Assembly: GCA_002309655.1 (NCBI GenBank)
Contig: DBXM01000012.1
Span: forward strand, 66,234-91,554
DNA: 25,321 bases
Reading direction: 5' to 3'
Source of the DNA: Mageeibacillus sp. UBA1212
GTDB taxonomy: Bacteria; Bacillota; Clostridia; UBA1212
In this document: positions 15,368 to 23,125 of the stretch, in pieces
Layout of the letters: every line of letters begins with the position of its first letter
How positions within the stretch are numbered: the stretch's first letter is position 1
The notes under the pieces: model-generated
The model's database searches: none
What the model saw: only the letters and a program-made list of their open reading frames with translations
Told to the model about the DNA's origin: nothing
Translations under genes and position numbers: made by a program

Positions 15368-15706
15368 ATGAACAAATTGATTGCGTATTGCGGACTTGAC
15401 TGCGGAAAATGCGAGGCGCGCGAGGCGACGCTCACGGACAACGACGGGCTGCGCAAAAAAGTGGCGAAGGAGTGGTCGGAGCTTAACGGCGTCACGATCA
15501 CGCCTGAGATGATCAACTGCACCGGCTGCAGGGTCGCCGGCGCGAAAACGCCTTTCTGCGACAAACTGTGCCCAATCAGGCAGTGCGCAATGACGAAAAA
15601 CGTCGAGACTTGCGGAGAATGTCCGGAAATGGACGGCTGCGAAAAGCTCGCGATGATTACGGGCAACAACGCGCAGGCGCTTGAAAATCTCAAAAAGGAA
15701 AAGTGA
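15368..15706 (+). CDS. DUF3795 domain cysteine-rich protein
   Basis: 112 residues with AAAGGGG upstream. The opening IAYCGLDCGKCEARE is the DUF3795 hallmark, and cysteines recur as C-x2-C-x2-C near the start, NCTGC, FCDKLCPIRQC and CGECPEMDGCEKL (ten or more in total), arranged as probable metal-binding clusters. Family members are widespread in anaerobes and have no assigned function. The gene is followed after four bases by a GNAT gene, so the pair is likely cotranslated. Confidence 0.9.
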   Translation: MNKLIAYCGLDCGKCEAREATLTDNDGLRKKVAKEWSELNGVTITPEMINCTGCRVAGAKTPFCDKLCPIRQCAMTKNVETCGECPEMDGCEKLAMITGNNAQALENLKKEK

Positions 15707-15710
15707 GCCG

Positions 15711-16325
15711 GTGAAAGAGATGTTTTCCGAAAATGATAAACCGGATACTTGCGCTTGCGGAGGCAGAAGCGGAAGCGGAAGCGGTTTTTTAAGCCTCAGG
15801 CCCTTTAAGGAGTCCGACGCCCTTAAAATGGCAGAGTGGATCCGCGACAGGGACACGTATTTTATGCTCGGAGGGCCGCACCTTGCACCTTACCCGGTTT
15901 CCGCGGAGGACATAATCGGGAAATATTTCCGGGAAAACGGCGGCTGCGCGGAGGCGGACAATTTCTACCCGATGACCGCGACCGAAAACGGCGAACCTGT
16001 CGGCCAGCTCATTGTGAGGTACACGGGCGGCGACAGGCGGAAACTGAGGTTCGGCTGGGTCGTCGTCGACGGCAGGAAGCGCGGCCGCGGTTACGGAAGG
16101 GAGATGCTCGGGCTCGGGCTCGTTTTCGCGTTCGAGGTCATGGGCGCCTCGCTCGTCACGATAGGCGTTTTCGAGGAAAACATGCGCGCGTACAACTGCT
16201 ACGTTTCCGCAGGCTTCCGCGCGAACCCGGACGCGCAGGTCAAGACCGAGACGGTCGACGGAAAAGAACAAAAAATAATCGAGCTTGTGATAACAAGAGA
16301 AGAATACAACCGCCGGAAGACTTAA
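15711..16325 (+). CDS. GNAT family acetyltransferase (RimJ/RimL-like)
   Basis: 204 residues from GTG 15711, chosen because AAGG at 15695-15698 is about twelve bases upstream; ATG 15720 in the same frame is the alternative. The first 25 residues are a Gly/Ser/Cys-rich tail (TCACGGRSGSGSG) that is not part of the fold and comes from a short GGAAGC triplet-like repeat. The GNAT core starts with FLSLRPFKESDALKMAEWI. Its acetyl-CoA loop is DGRKRGRGYGREML and motif B is FEENMRAYNCYVSAGFR. It resembles ribosomal-protein or small-molecule N-acetyltransferases of the RimJ/L type. Confidence 0.85.
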   Translation: MKEMFSENDKPDTCACGGRSGSGSGFLSLRPFKESDALKMAEWIRDRDTYFMLGGPHLAPYPVSAEDIIGKYFRENGGCAEADNFYPMTATENGEPVGQLIVRYTGGDRRKLRFGWVVVDGRKRGRGYGREMLGLGLVFAFEVMGASLVTIGVFEENMRAYNCYVSAGFRANPDAQVKTETVDGKEQKIIELVITREEYNRRKT

Positions 16326-16398
16326 ATCCGCGCGGAAAGATTGAAATGTATGACTTATAATTTTGCCTAAACGAAGGTAAAACAACGGAGGAACCTTT

Positions 16399-17253
16399 AT
16401 GAGCGGGAACGTTTACGAACTCGGAAGGGTGCCGCTGCTCTCGATTCTGGGAATGGCGGTCAGCGCAATCGTGTCGACCGGAATCGCGGTCGCGGCGCTG
16501 ATAATTATCTACAAGAAAACAAGAGGAAAGCTGATAAGCTCGCTGATCGGGGCCGTGACTTTTATAGTCCTCGTACTGTTTGCCGAGCGGCTTCTTCATC
16601 AGGTGCTGTTTTCGCTTTTCCCGGATTTCTTTCTCGGGAACAGATTCGTCTACGCCGTGTACGGCGGACTGGCGGCGGCTGTTTTCGAGGAGTTCGGGCG
16701 GCTTTTGGCGATGGGCGTCATTATGAAAAAGTTCCTTACGAAGCAGAATTCGCTTCTGTACGGCGTGGGACACGGCGGCGCCGAGGCGGTGATTCTCGGC
16801 GGCCTGAACGGGATCTCGAATATTATGTTCTCGCTGCTCATCAATGCGGGAATTATGGAAAAGCTTCTCGGCGGAATTTTGAGCTCGCAGGCGCCGGCGC
16901 TTGCGGCACAGCTTTCGCCACTCTGGCTGCAGCCGTCGTACATGTTTTTGATCGCGCCGGTCGAGCGCATCGGAGCGTTCGTGCTTCAGATCTGCCTCTC
17001 GTACTTCGTGTACCGCTCGATCAGGAACAGGAACGCGGCGTACTTCATTCTCGCGCTTGGGATCCACTTCTCGGTCGACGCGGGCATCGTTCTCGCCGCT
17101 AACGCTATGCCGCTCTTGCTTGTTGAGGCGCTGTTTTTGATCGTCGTGGCGCAGATCGCGGCCGGCGTGTTCCTGCTTTACAGGTTTGAGAGGGCGAAAA
17201 AAGAGCCGGCGGCGGAAATCGCGGCTGCCGGGCAGGAAATCGTTAACGGGTGA
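16399..17253 (+). CDS. YhfC family intramembrane metalloprotease-like protein
   Basis: 284 residues with CGGAGG at 16386-16391. There are seven or eight hydrophobic segments. The putative metal site of the family is present: E97-E98 in AVFEEFGRLLAM, H125 and E129 in GVGHGGAEAVILGG, and a histidine in LALGIHFSVDAG near residue 225. YhfC-type proteins belong with CPBP/PrsW-like membrane proteases on the basis of this E-E...H-x3-E...H arrangement; no substrate is known. A TATAAT at 16356-16361 lies upstream but without a good -35 box. It is followed after three bases by the SDR gene. Confidence 0.85.
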   Translation: MSGNVYELGRVPLLSILGMAVSAIVSTGIAVAALIIIYKKTRGKLISSLIGAVTFIVLVLFAERLLHQVLFSLFPDFFLGNRFVYAVYGGLAAAVFEEFGRLLAMGVIMKKFLTKQNSLLYGVGHGGAEAVILGGLNGISNIMFSLLINAGIMEKLLGGILSSQAPALAAQLSPLWLQPSYMFLIAPVERIGAFVLQICLSYFVYRSIRNRNAAYFILALGIHFSVDAGIVLAANAMPLLLVEALFLIVVAQIAAGVFLLYRFERAKKEPAAEIAAAGQEIVNG

Positions 17254-17256
17254 AAA

Positions 17257-18051
17257 ATGGGAAATTATTTCGTGAGCGGGGCGTGCGGCGGAATGGGCCG
17301 CGCCGTCTCGAAAATTCTTGTCGAAAACGGCCACTCGGTGTGGGGAACGGACGTCGCGGCGTATGAGACCGCTGGCGAAAGGCTTCACATTTTCCGCGCT
17401 GACGTGACAAAAACGGCCGAACTCGAAAAGGTCGCGGAGACGGTCAAAAAAGAGGCCGGCACGCTTGACGGGATCATAAACCTTGCCGGCGTTTACGACC
17501 TGAACTCCTTGATCGAGATGTCAGAGGAGGACTTCGTGCGTGACTTCGACGTCAATCTTTTCGGCGCTTTCCGCGTCAACAAGGTTTTCGCGCCGGTGCT
17601 CGCGGAAAAAGGGCGCGTCGTCATCGTCACGAGCGAGCTCGCTCCGTTGCCGCCGCTTCCGTTCACCGGAATCTACGCGATCACGAAGGCGGCGCTCGAC
17701 AGGTACGCGGACGCGCTCAGAATGGAGCTTCAGCTGACAGGCAAAAAGGTCATCGTTCTGAGGCCCGGCGCGGTCAAGACAGGCATGCTGCCGGCGTCCG
17801 TCAAAAAGCTCGAGGATTTTTGCGCGAGCACGAAAACGTACAAGGTCAGTTCGGAGAGGTTCAAAAAGGTCGTCGAGAGAGTCGAGTCAAGAAACGTACC
17901 GCCTGAAAAAATCGCGTCCGTGATCAAAAAGGCGCTCGAGGCGAAGTGTCCGAAAAACGTCTACGCGATAAACCGGAACCCGCTGCTCCTTCTCTACGGA
18001 GCGATGCCGCGAAGGCTTCGGCTGTGGGCAATCAGGAAAATCCTTTCATAA
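17257..18051 (+). CDS. Short-chain dehydrogenase/reductase (SDR)
   Basis: 264 residues. The cofactor loop SGACGGMG is at 7-14, D32 after the second strand suggests NAD(H) preference, NLAG is at 75-78, and the catalytic set S126, Y140, K144 (TSELAP...YAITK) is intact. The RPGAVKTGM motif after the active site is also typical. The enzyme would oxidise a hydroxyl or reduce a carbonyl group; substrate not determined. The C-terminal tail (about 225-264) with PLLLLYGAMPRRLRLWAIRKIL is hydrophobic and basic and could attach the protein to the membrane. Its start is three bases after the YhfC stop, consistent with translational coupling. Confidence 0.92.
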   Translation: MGNYFVSGACGGMGRAVSKILVENGHSVWGTDVAAYETAGERLHIFRADVTKTAELEKVAETVKKEAGTLDGIINLAGVYDLNSLIEMSEEDFVRDFDVNLFGAFRVNKVFAPVLAEKGRVVIVTSELAPLPPLPFTGIYAITKAALDRYADALRMELQLTGKKVIVLRPGAVKTGMLPASVKKLEDFCASTKTYKVSSERFKKVVERVESRNVPPEKIASVIKKALEAKCPKNVYAINRNPLLLLYGAMPRRLRLWAIRKILS

Positions 18052-18062
18052 TTATTTATAAA

Positions 18063-18112
18063 AGAAGGCCGCCCCCTTAAAGAAATTACCAAAAGGTGGC
18101 GGCCGCTTCTAT
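18063..18112. terminator. Bidirectional terminator between convergent operons
   Basis: A 12-bp stem with one mismatch (18067-18078 with 18093-18104, outer part GGCCGCC/GGCGGCC) encloses a 14-base A-rich loop. The minus-strand exit is TTCTTTTAT, which is good for stopping the nucleoside operon; the plus-strand exit GCTTCTATAT is weaker. Confidence 0.75.
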
Positions 18113-18134
18113 ATACCTAAATATAGGTCAAATT

Positions 18135-19145
18135 TCAAATCCATTCGCGAACGGCCCTCTCGCCGTACTCGCGCAGCATTTCAACGTAGACCTTGTATCT
18201 CTCGAGCGGGCAGTCGGGCGGCGTCTGGTGGTCGACGCTCGGAATGAACCCGCCTGTCCTCATCGCCGGCAGGAGCCTCTCGAACTCGCCGCGCATTTCA
18301 TTTTCGCCGATACGCATCGTCATCTTGTCGAACGCGCCGATAAACAGGAAGTCGGGGTGCGCCTCGCGGAGCTTGTTCACGTCGACGCCTGCCTGGTGCT
18401 CAAGCGGCAGGATGCCTTCGATTTCCGCGCGTTTCAGCCACGGGATCATTGTCGTGACGTCGCCGTCGCTGTCGACGATCACCTTCGTGCCGTGTTCCTT
18501 GATAAAGGGCACGACTTTTTGGTAGTAGGGGAGCAGGAACTCGTCGAAGGAGCTTTCCGAGATCATCGGACCGTTGTTGTAGCTCATGTCCTCGCCGAAG
18601 GTCATGAAATCGGGCGTCAGCACCTCATAAATGCGCTCCATCTGGCGCAGCTGGAACTCCGCCAGGTCGTCGAGAATGCGGTGGTAGAGCTCGGGCTCGT
18701 CGTAGAAAGAGTAGAGGTGGGGCTCAATGCCCATCAGCGTGCGCGGAAACCAGAAGCCGCCGTCAAGCGAGAACCAGATCGGGAAGTCGCCGCGGTCGTG
18801 CGCGGGCTTCAGACGCTTCATGTCCTCGATGCACCAGTCGACAGCGCTGTCGGAATAAAGATAGGGGAGAATCTCCTCGTAGCCTTCTTCGCCCTCCATG
18901 ATCGGCCCGCCGTTGAAAGCGGGCTGCGGGCAGTCAGGCGTTTTGTGGGGCAGCCAAAACTGTATGTGCTGGTCAAGCCCGAGTGCAGGCGCGATGTCTC
19001 TGAAGCCAAGCCCCTTGGGGAGCCCCTGCTTTTCCCACTCGACGATCGTGCGGTCGACCCACCAGGAAGCCCATTCGATCATCGGCAGCCTGTCGTCCGG
19101 CTTTTCGAAATTAAGAACTGCTCTTACTCTATCTCTGTTTGTCAT
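18135..19145 (-). CDS. Uroporphyrinogen decarboxylase (URO-D) family protein
   Basis: 336 residues starting at ATG 19145, with GGAGAG a few bases upstream; an earlier TTG at 19157 overlaps this site. The sequence begins TNRDRVRAVLNFEKPDDRLPMIEW, the common opening of URO-D/MtaA-like proteins. It continues with VDSDGDVTTMIPWLKRAEIEGILPLE and ends with FIPSVDHQTPPDCPLERYKVYVEMLREY, the usual C-terminal GGFIPxxDHxxPP pattern. Members include heme enzymes and methyl-transferring corrinoid partners. Without heme genes nearby a methyltransferase-like or unknown role is more likely. It is the last gene of the minus-strand unit, 70 bases after pdp, and its connection with nucleoside metabolism is not obvious. 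Confidence 0.87.
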   Translation of the reverse strand: MTNRDRVRAVLNFEKPDDRLPMIEWASWWVDRTIVEWEKQGLPKGLGFRDIAPALGLDQHIQFWLPHKTPDCPQPAFNGGPIMEGEEGYEEILPYLYSDSAVDWCIEDMKRLKPAHDRGDFPIWFSLDGGFWFPRTLMGIEPHLYSFYDEPELYHRILDDLAEFQLRQMERIYEVLTPDFMTFGEDMSYNNGPMISESSFDEFLLPYYQKVVPFIKEHGTKVIVDSDGDVTTMIPWLKRAEIEGILPLEHQAGVDVNKLREAHPDFLFIGAFDKMTMRIGENEMRGEFERLLPAMRTGGFIPSVDHQTPPDCPLERYKVYVEMLREYGERAVREWI

Positions 19146-19215
19146 ATTTCTCTCCAAAAACTGTAGTTATCTTATTTTTCTCCTAAAAATAGCTATTAAA
19201 TCAACGCTTCACCAA

Positions 19216-20517
19216 TTATCTGATGATTTTGAGAATCAACTTCTCCTCGGGAACGTCGCCGCGTCCGATTTCAAGAGCGCTCAAAAACCGTTCCTCAGCC
19301 TGGGCGACGGAAGCTTCGTCGTTTGTGAAAAGCGTGGCGATCACGTCGCCTTTTTTCACGCTGTCGCCTGTTTTTTTCGCGAGAACGATTCCTGCGGCGT
19401 GGTCGATCGGGTCCTCTTTGGAGATCCTGCCGGCGCCGAGTATCGCGGCCGCCTTGCCGATGTCCTCTGCGTTCATTTTGCGGATCCTGCCGCCTTTGGG
19501 AGCGCGCACCTCGTACGCGAACGCTGCCTTCGGGAACAGATCCGTGTCGTCAAGAACAGACGTGTCGCCGCCCTGCGCTGCGATCCACTCCTTCATTTTC
19601 GCGAACGCCTTGCCGGATTCGATCGCGTTTTCTACCTGTTGGCGCGCGCTTTCGGGGGTGATCCCTTTTACGAGCGAGACCATTTCCGTTGCGAGCGAGA
19701 CAGAAACCTCGTAGAGGTCGCCTTTTTCGAGGCCCTTAAGCACGTTGACCGCCTCGATGACTTCGAGCGAGTTGCCTACAGCGAACCCGAGCGGGCGGTC
19801 CATGTCGGTGAGCAGGGCGGAAACGTTCCTGCCGCAGCTTTTTCCGATCCGGACCATATTTTCCGCGAGCTTTTCGGCGTCCTCAGGCGTCTTCATGAAC
19901 GCTCCGCTGCCTGTTTTGACGTCAAGAACGATATTTTTCGAGCCGGCGGCGAGCTTCTTGCTCATGATGCTCGAGGTGATGAGCGGGATCGAGTCGATGG
20001 TGGCGGTGACGTCGCGAAGCGCGTACAGCTTCTTGTCTGCGGGCGTCAGGTTGCCTGTCTGGCCGATCAAGGCAAGCCCCGTTCTTTCGACCTGGTCCAG
20101 AAACTCCTCCTCGGAGAGGGAGGTGCGGTAGCCGGGAATCGACTCGAGCTTGTCGACGGTGCCTCCGGTGTGGCCGAGCCCGCGGCCGGACATTTTCGCG
20201 ACCTTGCAGCCGAGAGACGAAACGATCGGGCAGAGTATCAGCGAGGTCTTGTCGCCGACGCCGCCGGTGGAGTGCTTGTCGACAGAGAGGTTTCCAAACC
20301 TCGAGAGATCGACCGTATCGCCGGAACGCGCCATGGCGTCAGTAAGAGCCGCAGTCTCGCGGTCGGTCATTCCCGCGAAGCACACCGCCATGCAAAAAGC
20401 GGCCGCCTGGTAGTCGGGAACCGAGCCCTCCGTGTAGCCCTTGATGAAAAACTCGATCTCCTCGCGGGTGAGCTCCTCGCCGTAGCGCTTTTTTTGCAAT
20501 ATATCATACATTCTCAT
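19216..20517 (-). CDS. pdp: Pyrimidine-nucleoside phosphorylase
   Basis: 433 residues from ATG 20517, with AGGTGA five bases upstream; a GTG three codons earlier lies inside that ribosome site. The phosphate-binding KHSTGGVGD is at 81-89 and the family signature SGRGLGHTGGTVDKLESIPG at 110-129, followed by GQTGNLTPADKKLYALRDVTATIDSIPLI. The C-terminal domain (about 340-433) with LGAGRISKEDPIDHAAGIVL is complete. The enzyme splits uridine, deoxyuridine or thymidine with phosphate, giving the base and (deoxy)ribose-1-phosphate, which the neighbouring DeoB part can convert. Thymidine phosphorylase (deoA) is the close alternative; the overall match is to the Bacillus-type Pdp. Confidence 0.95.
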   Translation of the reverse strand: MRMYDILQKKRYGEELTREEIEFFIKGYTEGSVPDYQAAAFCMAVCFAGMTDRETAALTDAMARSGDTVDLSRFGNLSVDKHSTGGVGDKTSLILCPIVSSLGCKVAKMSGRGLGHTGGTVDKLESIPGYRTSLSEEEFLDQVERTGLALIGQTGNLTPADKKLYALRDVTATIDSIPLITSSIMSKKLAAGSKNIVLDVKTGSGAFMKTPEDAEKLAENMVRIGKSCGRNVSALLTDMDRPLGFAVGNSLEVIEAVNVLKGLEKGDLYEVSVSLATEMVSLVKGITPESARQQVENAIESGKAFAKMKEWIAAQGGDTSVLDDTDLFPKAAFAYEVRAPKGGRIRKMNAEDIGKAAAILGAGRISKEDPIDHAAGIVLAKKTGDSVKKGDVIATLFTNDEASVAQAEERFLSALEIGRGDVPEEKLILKIIR

Positions 20518-20578
20518 AAAAATCACCTGTTAAAAACGGTTTGACTTCACTGATAACGGGCCGGCTGCGGCGTCACTT

Positions 20579-22174
20579 TCACTTTCCCGCGTCGCTCTTG
20601 CCCATAAACGACGGCGAAAACGCGCCCGGAAGCAGCGCCCCGAACGTTGTCCGCTCAAACGAATTCCTGCCGGAGATCAGCAGCACCGGCATATCGGGGG
20701 AGCAAAACTCCGCGATTACCTGCCTGCACACGCCGCAGGGCGGGAACACGCCCTTGACCTTTCCGCCTTTGCCTCCGCACACGGCCAGCATTTTAAAGCT
20801 GCTGACGCCCTCGCTCACCGCCTTGAAAACGGCGGTTCGCTCGGCGCAAACAGACGGTGAGTAGGCGGCGTTTTCGATGTTGCAGCCGGAGTAGATCTTT
20901 CCGTTCTCCGCGAGCAGCGCAGCGCCGACCTTGAAGCCCGAGTAGGGCGAGTAGGACTTTTCCATCGCCTCAAGCGCGGCCTTCACAAGCGCTTTTTCGT
21001 CTTTGGAGGGCTTCGCGATAATGGGAAGAAGGCTCTTGCTGCCGCATTTGTATGAGCTTCCGAGGTAGTCCGCGACAGTCGCCGCGATGGTTGCAAAACC
21101 TTCGATTGTGCCTAAATTTAGGGGTTTAACAGGCTTTCCGCAGATGAGGAGCGGAATGTACTCGCGCGTGTGGTCGGTGTGACTGTCGCCCGGGTCGCAG
21201 CCGTGGTCGGCGGTGATCATCAGAACGTCCTCGTCGCGCATTTTCGCCAGGAACGAAGGCAGCCACGCGTCGAATTCCGCGAAAGCGGCGGCGTAACCGT
21301 CGACGTCCTGCCTGTGTCCGTACTTCGCGTCGAAGTCGACAAGGTTGACGAAGCAGAGCCCCTCAAAGTCGAGGTCGAGCGCCTCAAGCGCCTTGGCCAT
21401 GCCTTCCGTATTGCTGCCGGTGTGGATGCTCTTTGTGAGCCCGCGGTGCGCGAAAAGGTCCTCGATCTTGCCGATGCCGTAGACCGTTTTACCCTCCGCC
21501 GCCAGCCTGTCGAGAACCGTCTCTTCCGGAGCTTCGAGCGAAAAGTCGCGCCTGTTGTACGTGCGCGTGAACCCTTCCTCAGGCGTGCCCACAAAAGGCC
21601 TCGCGATGACCCTGCCGACGCCGTGCTTCCCCTGAAGCATATTGCGCGCGAGCCTGCAGTACTCGTAAAGCGTCTCGACCGGAACGATATCCTCGTGCGC
21701 CGCGATCTGGAAAACGCTGTCCGCCGACGTGTAAACGATCAGCTTGCCTGTCTCCATATGCTCTCGGCCGTATTCGCGGATCGCGTCGGTGCCGGAATAG
21801 GGCTTGTTGAGAAGGATTCCGCGACCCGTAAGCCTCGTGAATTCCTCGGTGACCTCGGGCGGGAAGCCGTCCGGGTAGGTGGGCAGGGGGGCAGGCGAAA
21901 CGACGCCCGCGATCTCCCAGTGACCGATCGTGGAATCCTTTCCGCAAGAGAGCTCGGCGACCCTTGCGACGGCCGCCAGCGGCTTCTCTTCACGCGGCAG
22001 AAACTCCTGTCCGTCGATGTTGCCCATGCCCATTTTCTTCATGGAATTGAAGGCGAACTTCTTTGAGCCGGCAATGCGCTTCAACGTGTGGCAGTCGCGG
22101 TCGCCGAAAACAGGCGCGTCCGGCATCTGCCCCGCACCGAGCGAGTCAAGAACGATCAAAAAAACTCTTTTCAT
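20579..22174 (-). CDS. deoB-cdd: Fusion of phosphopentomutase (DeoB) and cytidine deaminase (Cdd)
   Basis: 531 residues in one frame, ribosome site CGGAGA. Residues 1-385 are a full phosphopentomutase: D10 in IVLDSLGAG, T82 as phosphate-carrying residue in CGKDSTIGHWE, TGSNTEGM at 252-259, and the metal ligands D323-H324 and H335 in TADHGCDPGDSHTDHTRE. Residues 390-531 are a full cytidine deaminase: EKSYSPYSGFKVGAALL, zinc and proton-shuttle C443-A-E445 in NIENAAYSPSVCAERTA, and C480-G-V-C483 in PPCGVCRQ. The joint (about 380-392) has no start codon or ribosome site. The product would move phosphate between C1 and C5 of (deoxy)ribose and deaminate (deoxy)cytidine to (deoxy)uridine, the substrate of pdp, encoded next. 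Confidence 0.95.
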   Translation of the reverse strand: MKRVFLIVLDSLGAGQMPDAPVFGDRDCHTLKRIAGSKKFAFNSMKKMGMGNIDGQEFLPREEKPLAAVARVAELSCGKDSTIGHWEIAGVVSPAPLPTYPDGFPPEVTEEFTRLTGRGILLNKPYSGTDAIREYGREHMETGKLIVYTSADSVFQIAAHEDIVPVETLYEYCRLARNMLQGKHGVGRVIARPFVGTPEEGFTRTYNRRDFSLEAPEETVLDRLAAEGKTVYGIGKIEDLFAHRGLTKSIHTGSNTEGMAKALEALDLDFEGLCFVNLVDFDAKYGHRQDVDGYAAAFAEFDAWLPSFLAKMRDEDVLMITADHGCDPGDSHTDHTREYIPLLICGKPVKPLNLGTIEGFATIAATVADYLGSSYKCGSKSLLPIIAKPSKDEKALVKAALEAMEKSYSPYSGFKVGAALLAENGKIYSGCNIENAAYSPSVCAERTAVFKAVSEGVSSFKMLAVCGGKGGKVKGVFPPCGVCRQVIAEFCSPDMPVLLISGRNSFERTTFGALLPGAFSPSFMGKSDAGK

Positions 22175-22194
22175 TCTCAGTTTTCTCCGAAATA

Positions 22195-22272
22195 TAGGTA
22201 AATTGCAGATAAACTACAAGTGAAATACAGTTAAAATACAGGATACAGGTGGATTAGAGGTAAATCACCTGT
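22195..22272 (-). promoter_or_regulatory. Phased short repeats and hairpin between deoD and deoB-cdd
   Basis: Related hexamers (TACAAG, TACAGT, TACAGG, TACAGG, TAGAGG on the plus strand) begin at 22215, 22226, 22237, 22244 and 22255, mostly 11 bases apart. The last two lie in an inverted repeat (ACAGGTG near 22245-22251 with CACCTGT at 22266-22272) just after the deoD stop. It may be an operator-like or mRNA-processing element; no known motif was recognised. Confidence 0.35.
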
Positions 22273-22275
22273 CGA

Positions 22276-23022
22276 TTACGCGAGCCTTACCGCGGTCTCG
22301 AGCGCGAGTTCCATCATCTCCGTGAACGAGTTTTGGCGCTCTTCCGCGCTTGTCGCCTCGCCGGTGATCAGGTGGTCGGAAATCGTGCAGATCGCGAGTG
22401 CGTTTTTGCCGCTGCGCGCCGCGTTGTAGTAGAGACCGGCCGCTTCCATCTCGACCGCCATGACGCCCATTTTCATCCAGGCGCCTTCAGAGAAGAAGCC
22501 GGGACCCTCGGGAACACCCGTGCCGTCGTTGTAGAACGTGTCCGACGAGAGCAGGTTGCCGACGTGGTAGTTGGCGCCCATCTCCTTCGCGACGCCGACC
22601 GCCGTCTCGAGCATTTTGTACGAGCAGATCGCCGAAAACGTGCCGGGAAGGTGGAACTGGTGCGCGAAATTCGAGTTCGTGCACGCGCCCATGCCCATAA
22701 CGATGTCGCGAACGTGGATCTTCTCGCTCATGGCGCCGGCCGAACCGATGCGCATGATGTTTTCGACGCCGAAAAAGTTGAAAAGCTCGTACGAGTAGAT
22801 GCCGATGGACGGGATGCCCATGCCGCTGGCCATGACAGAAACGGGCGTGCCCTTGTAGGTGCCGGTGTAGCCCTGGATGCCGCGAACGTTGTTGATCAGG
22901 CGGGCGTTCTCGAGGAAGTTCTCGGCCACGAATTTTGAGCGCAGCGGGTCGCCGGGCATCAGAACGGTCTTCGCGAAGTCCTCAGGAGTCGCGTTTATGT
23001 GTGGGGTAGGGTAGTTTGCCAT
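22276..23022 (-). CDS. deoD: Purine-nucleoside phosphorylase (DeoD type)
   Basis: 248 residues from ATG 23022, with AAAGGA just upstream; the longer open frame begins in the spacer. Family motifs in order are TPHINATPEDFAKTVLMPGDPLRSKFVAENFLE, VMASGMGIPSIGIYSYELFNFF, IMRIGSAGAMSEKIHVRDIVMGMGACTNSNF, VEMEAAGLYYNAA and ICTISDHLITGE. They include the phosphate-binding GDPLR arginine and the base-binding aspartate in SDH. Length and motifs fit the hexameric bacterial type, which splits inosine, guanosine, adenosine and their deoxy forms with phosphate. It lies between deoC and deoB-cdd, both acting on its sugar product. Confidence 0.96.
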   Translation of the reverse strand: MANYPTPHINATPEDFAKTVLMPGDPLRSKFVAENFLENARLINNVRGIQGYTGTYKGTPVSVMASGMGIPSIGIYSYELFNFFGVENIMRIGSAGAMSEKIHVRDIVMGMGACTNSNFAHQFHLPGTFSAICSYKMLETAVGVAKEMGANYHVGNLLSSDTFYNDGTGVPEGPGFFSEGAWMKMGVMAVEMEAAGLYYNAARSGKNALAICTISDHLITGEATSAEERQNSFTEMMELALETAVRLA

Positions 23023-23037
23023 GTTGTTTTCCTTTCT

Positions 23038-23083
23038 CCGCGCGGGAATAAAAGCGCGGCGTGAATATGGGTTTTTAACCCAT
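23038..23083 (-). other. Two hairpins in the deoC-deoD spacer
   Basis: ATGGGTT/AACCCAT (23067-23083) forms a perfect 7-bp stem with a 3-base loop, and CCGCGC/GCGCGG (23038-23059) a 6-bp GC stem next to the deoD ribosome site. Neither is followed by a T tract, so they are more likely mRNA stability or translation-tuning structures than terminators. Confidence 0.4.
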
Positions 23084-23125
23084 TTATAGGGTGTTAGTGA
23101 AATCAAAAACTAAGTGACTCGTTGC

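Noticed and set aside
14696..15856. 386-residue minus-strand open frame across the hydrolase and DUF3795 genes
   Set aside because: It overlaps three supported plus-strand genes and has no start signal or recognisable domain.
16341..16361. Full promoter (TTGAAA and TATAAT) before the YhfC gene
   Set aside because: The two boxes are only nine bases apart, too close for sigma-A; only the -10-like box is worth noting.
16240..17388. 382-residue minus-strand open frame across the YhfC gene
   Set aside because: Its composition is that of an antisense shadow (Arg, His, Asp, Glu rich), while the plus strand encodes a membrane protein with conserved metal-site residues.
18096..19166. 356-residue open frame on the plus strand opposite the URO-D gene
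   Set aside because: The minus-strand frame carries the full URO-D pattern with a good ribosome site. The plus frame has none and runs through the terminator.
18898..20544. 548-residue open frame on the plus strand opposite pdp and the URO-D gene
   Set aside because: It is antisense to two clearly recognisable genes, rich in Arg/Asp/Val/Ala as expected from the reverse complement of GC-rich codons, spans their spacer, and shows no family motif.
21108..21125. CCTAAATTTAGG palindrome as an operator
   Set aside because: It lies inside the deoB coding region with nothing around it to suggest a promoter; short palindromes of this size occur by chance.
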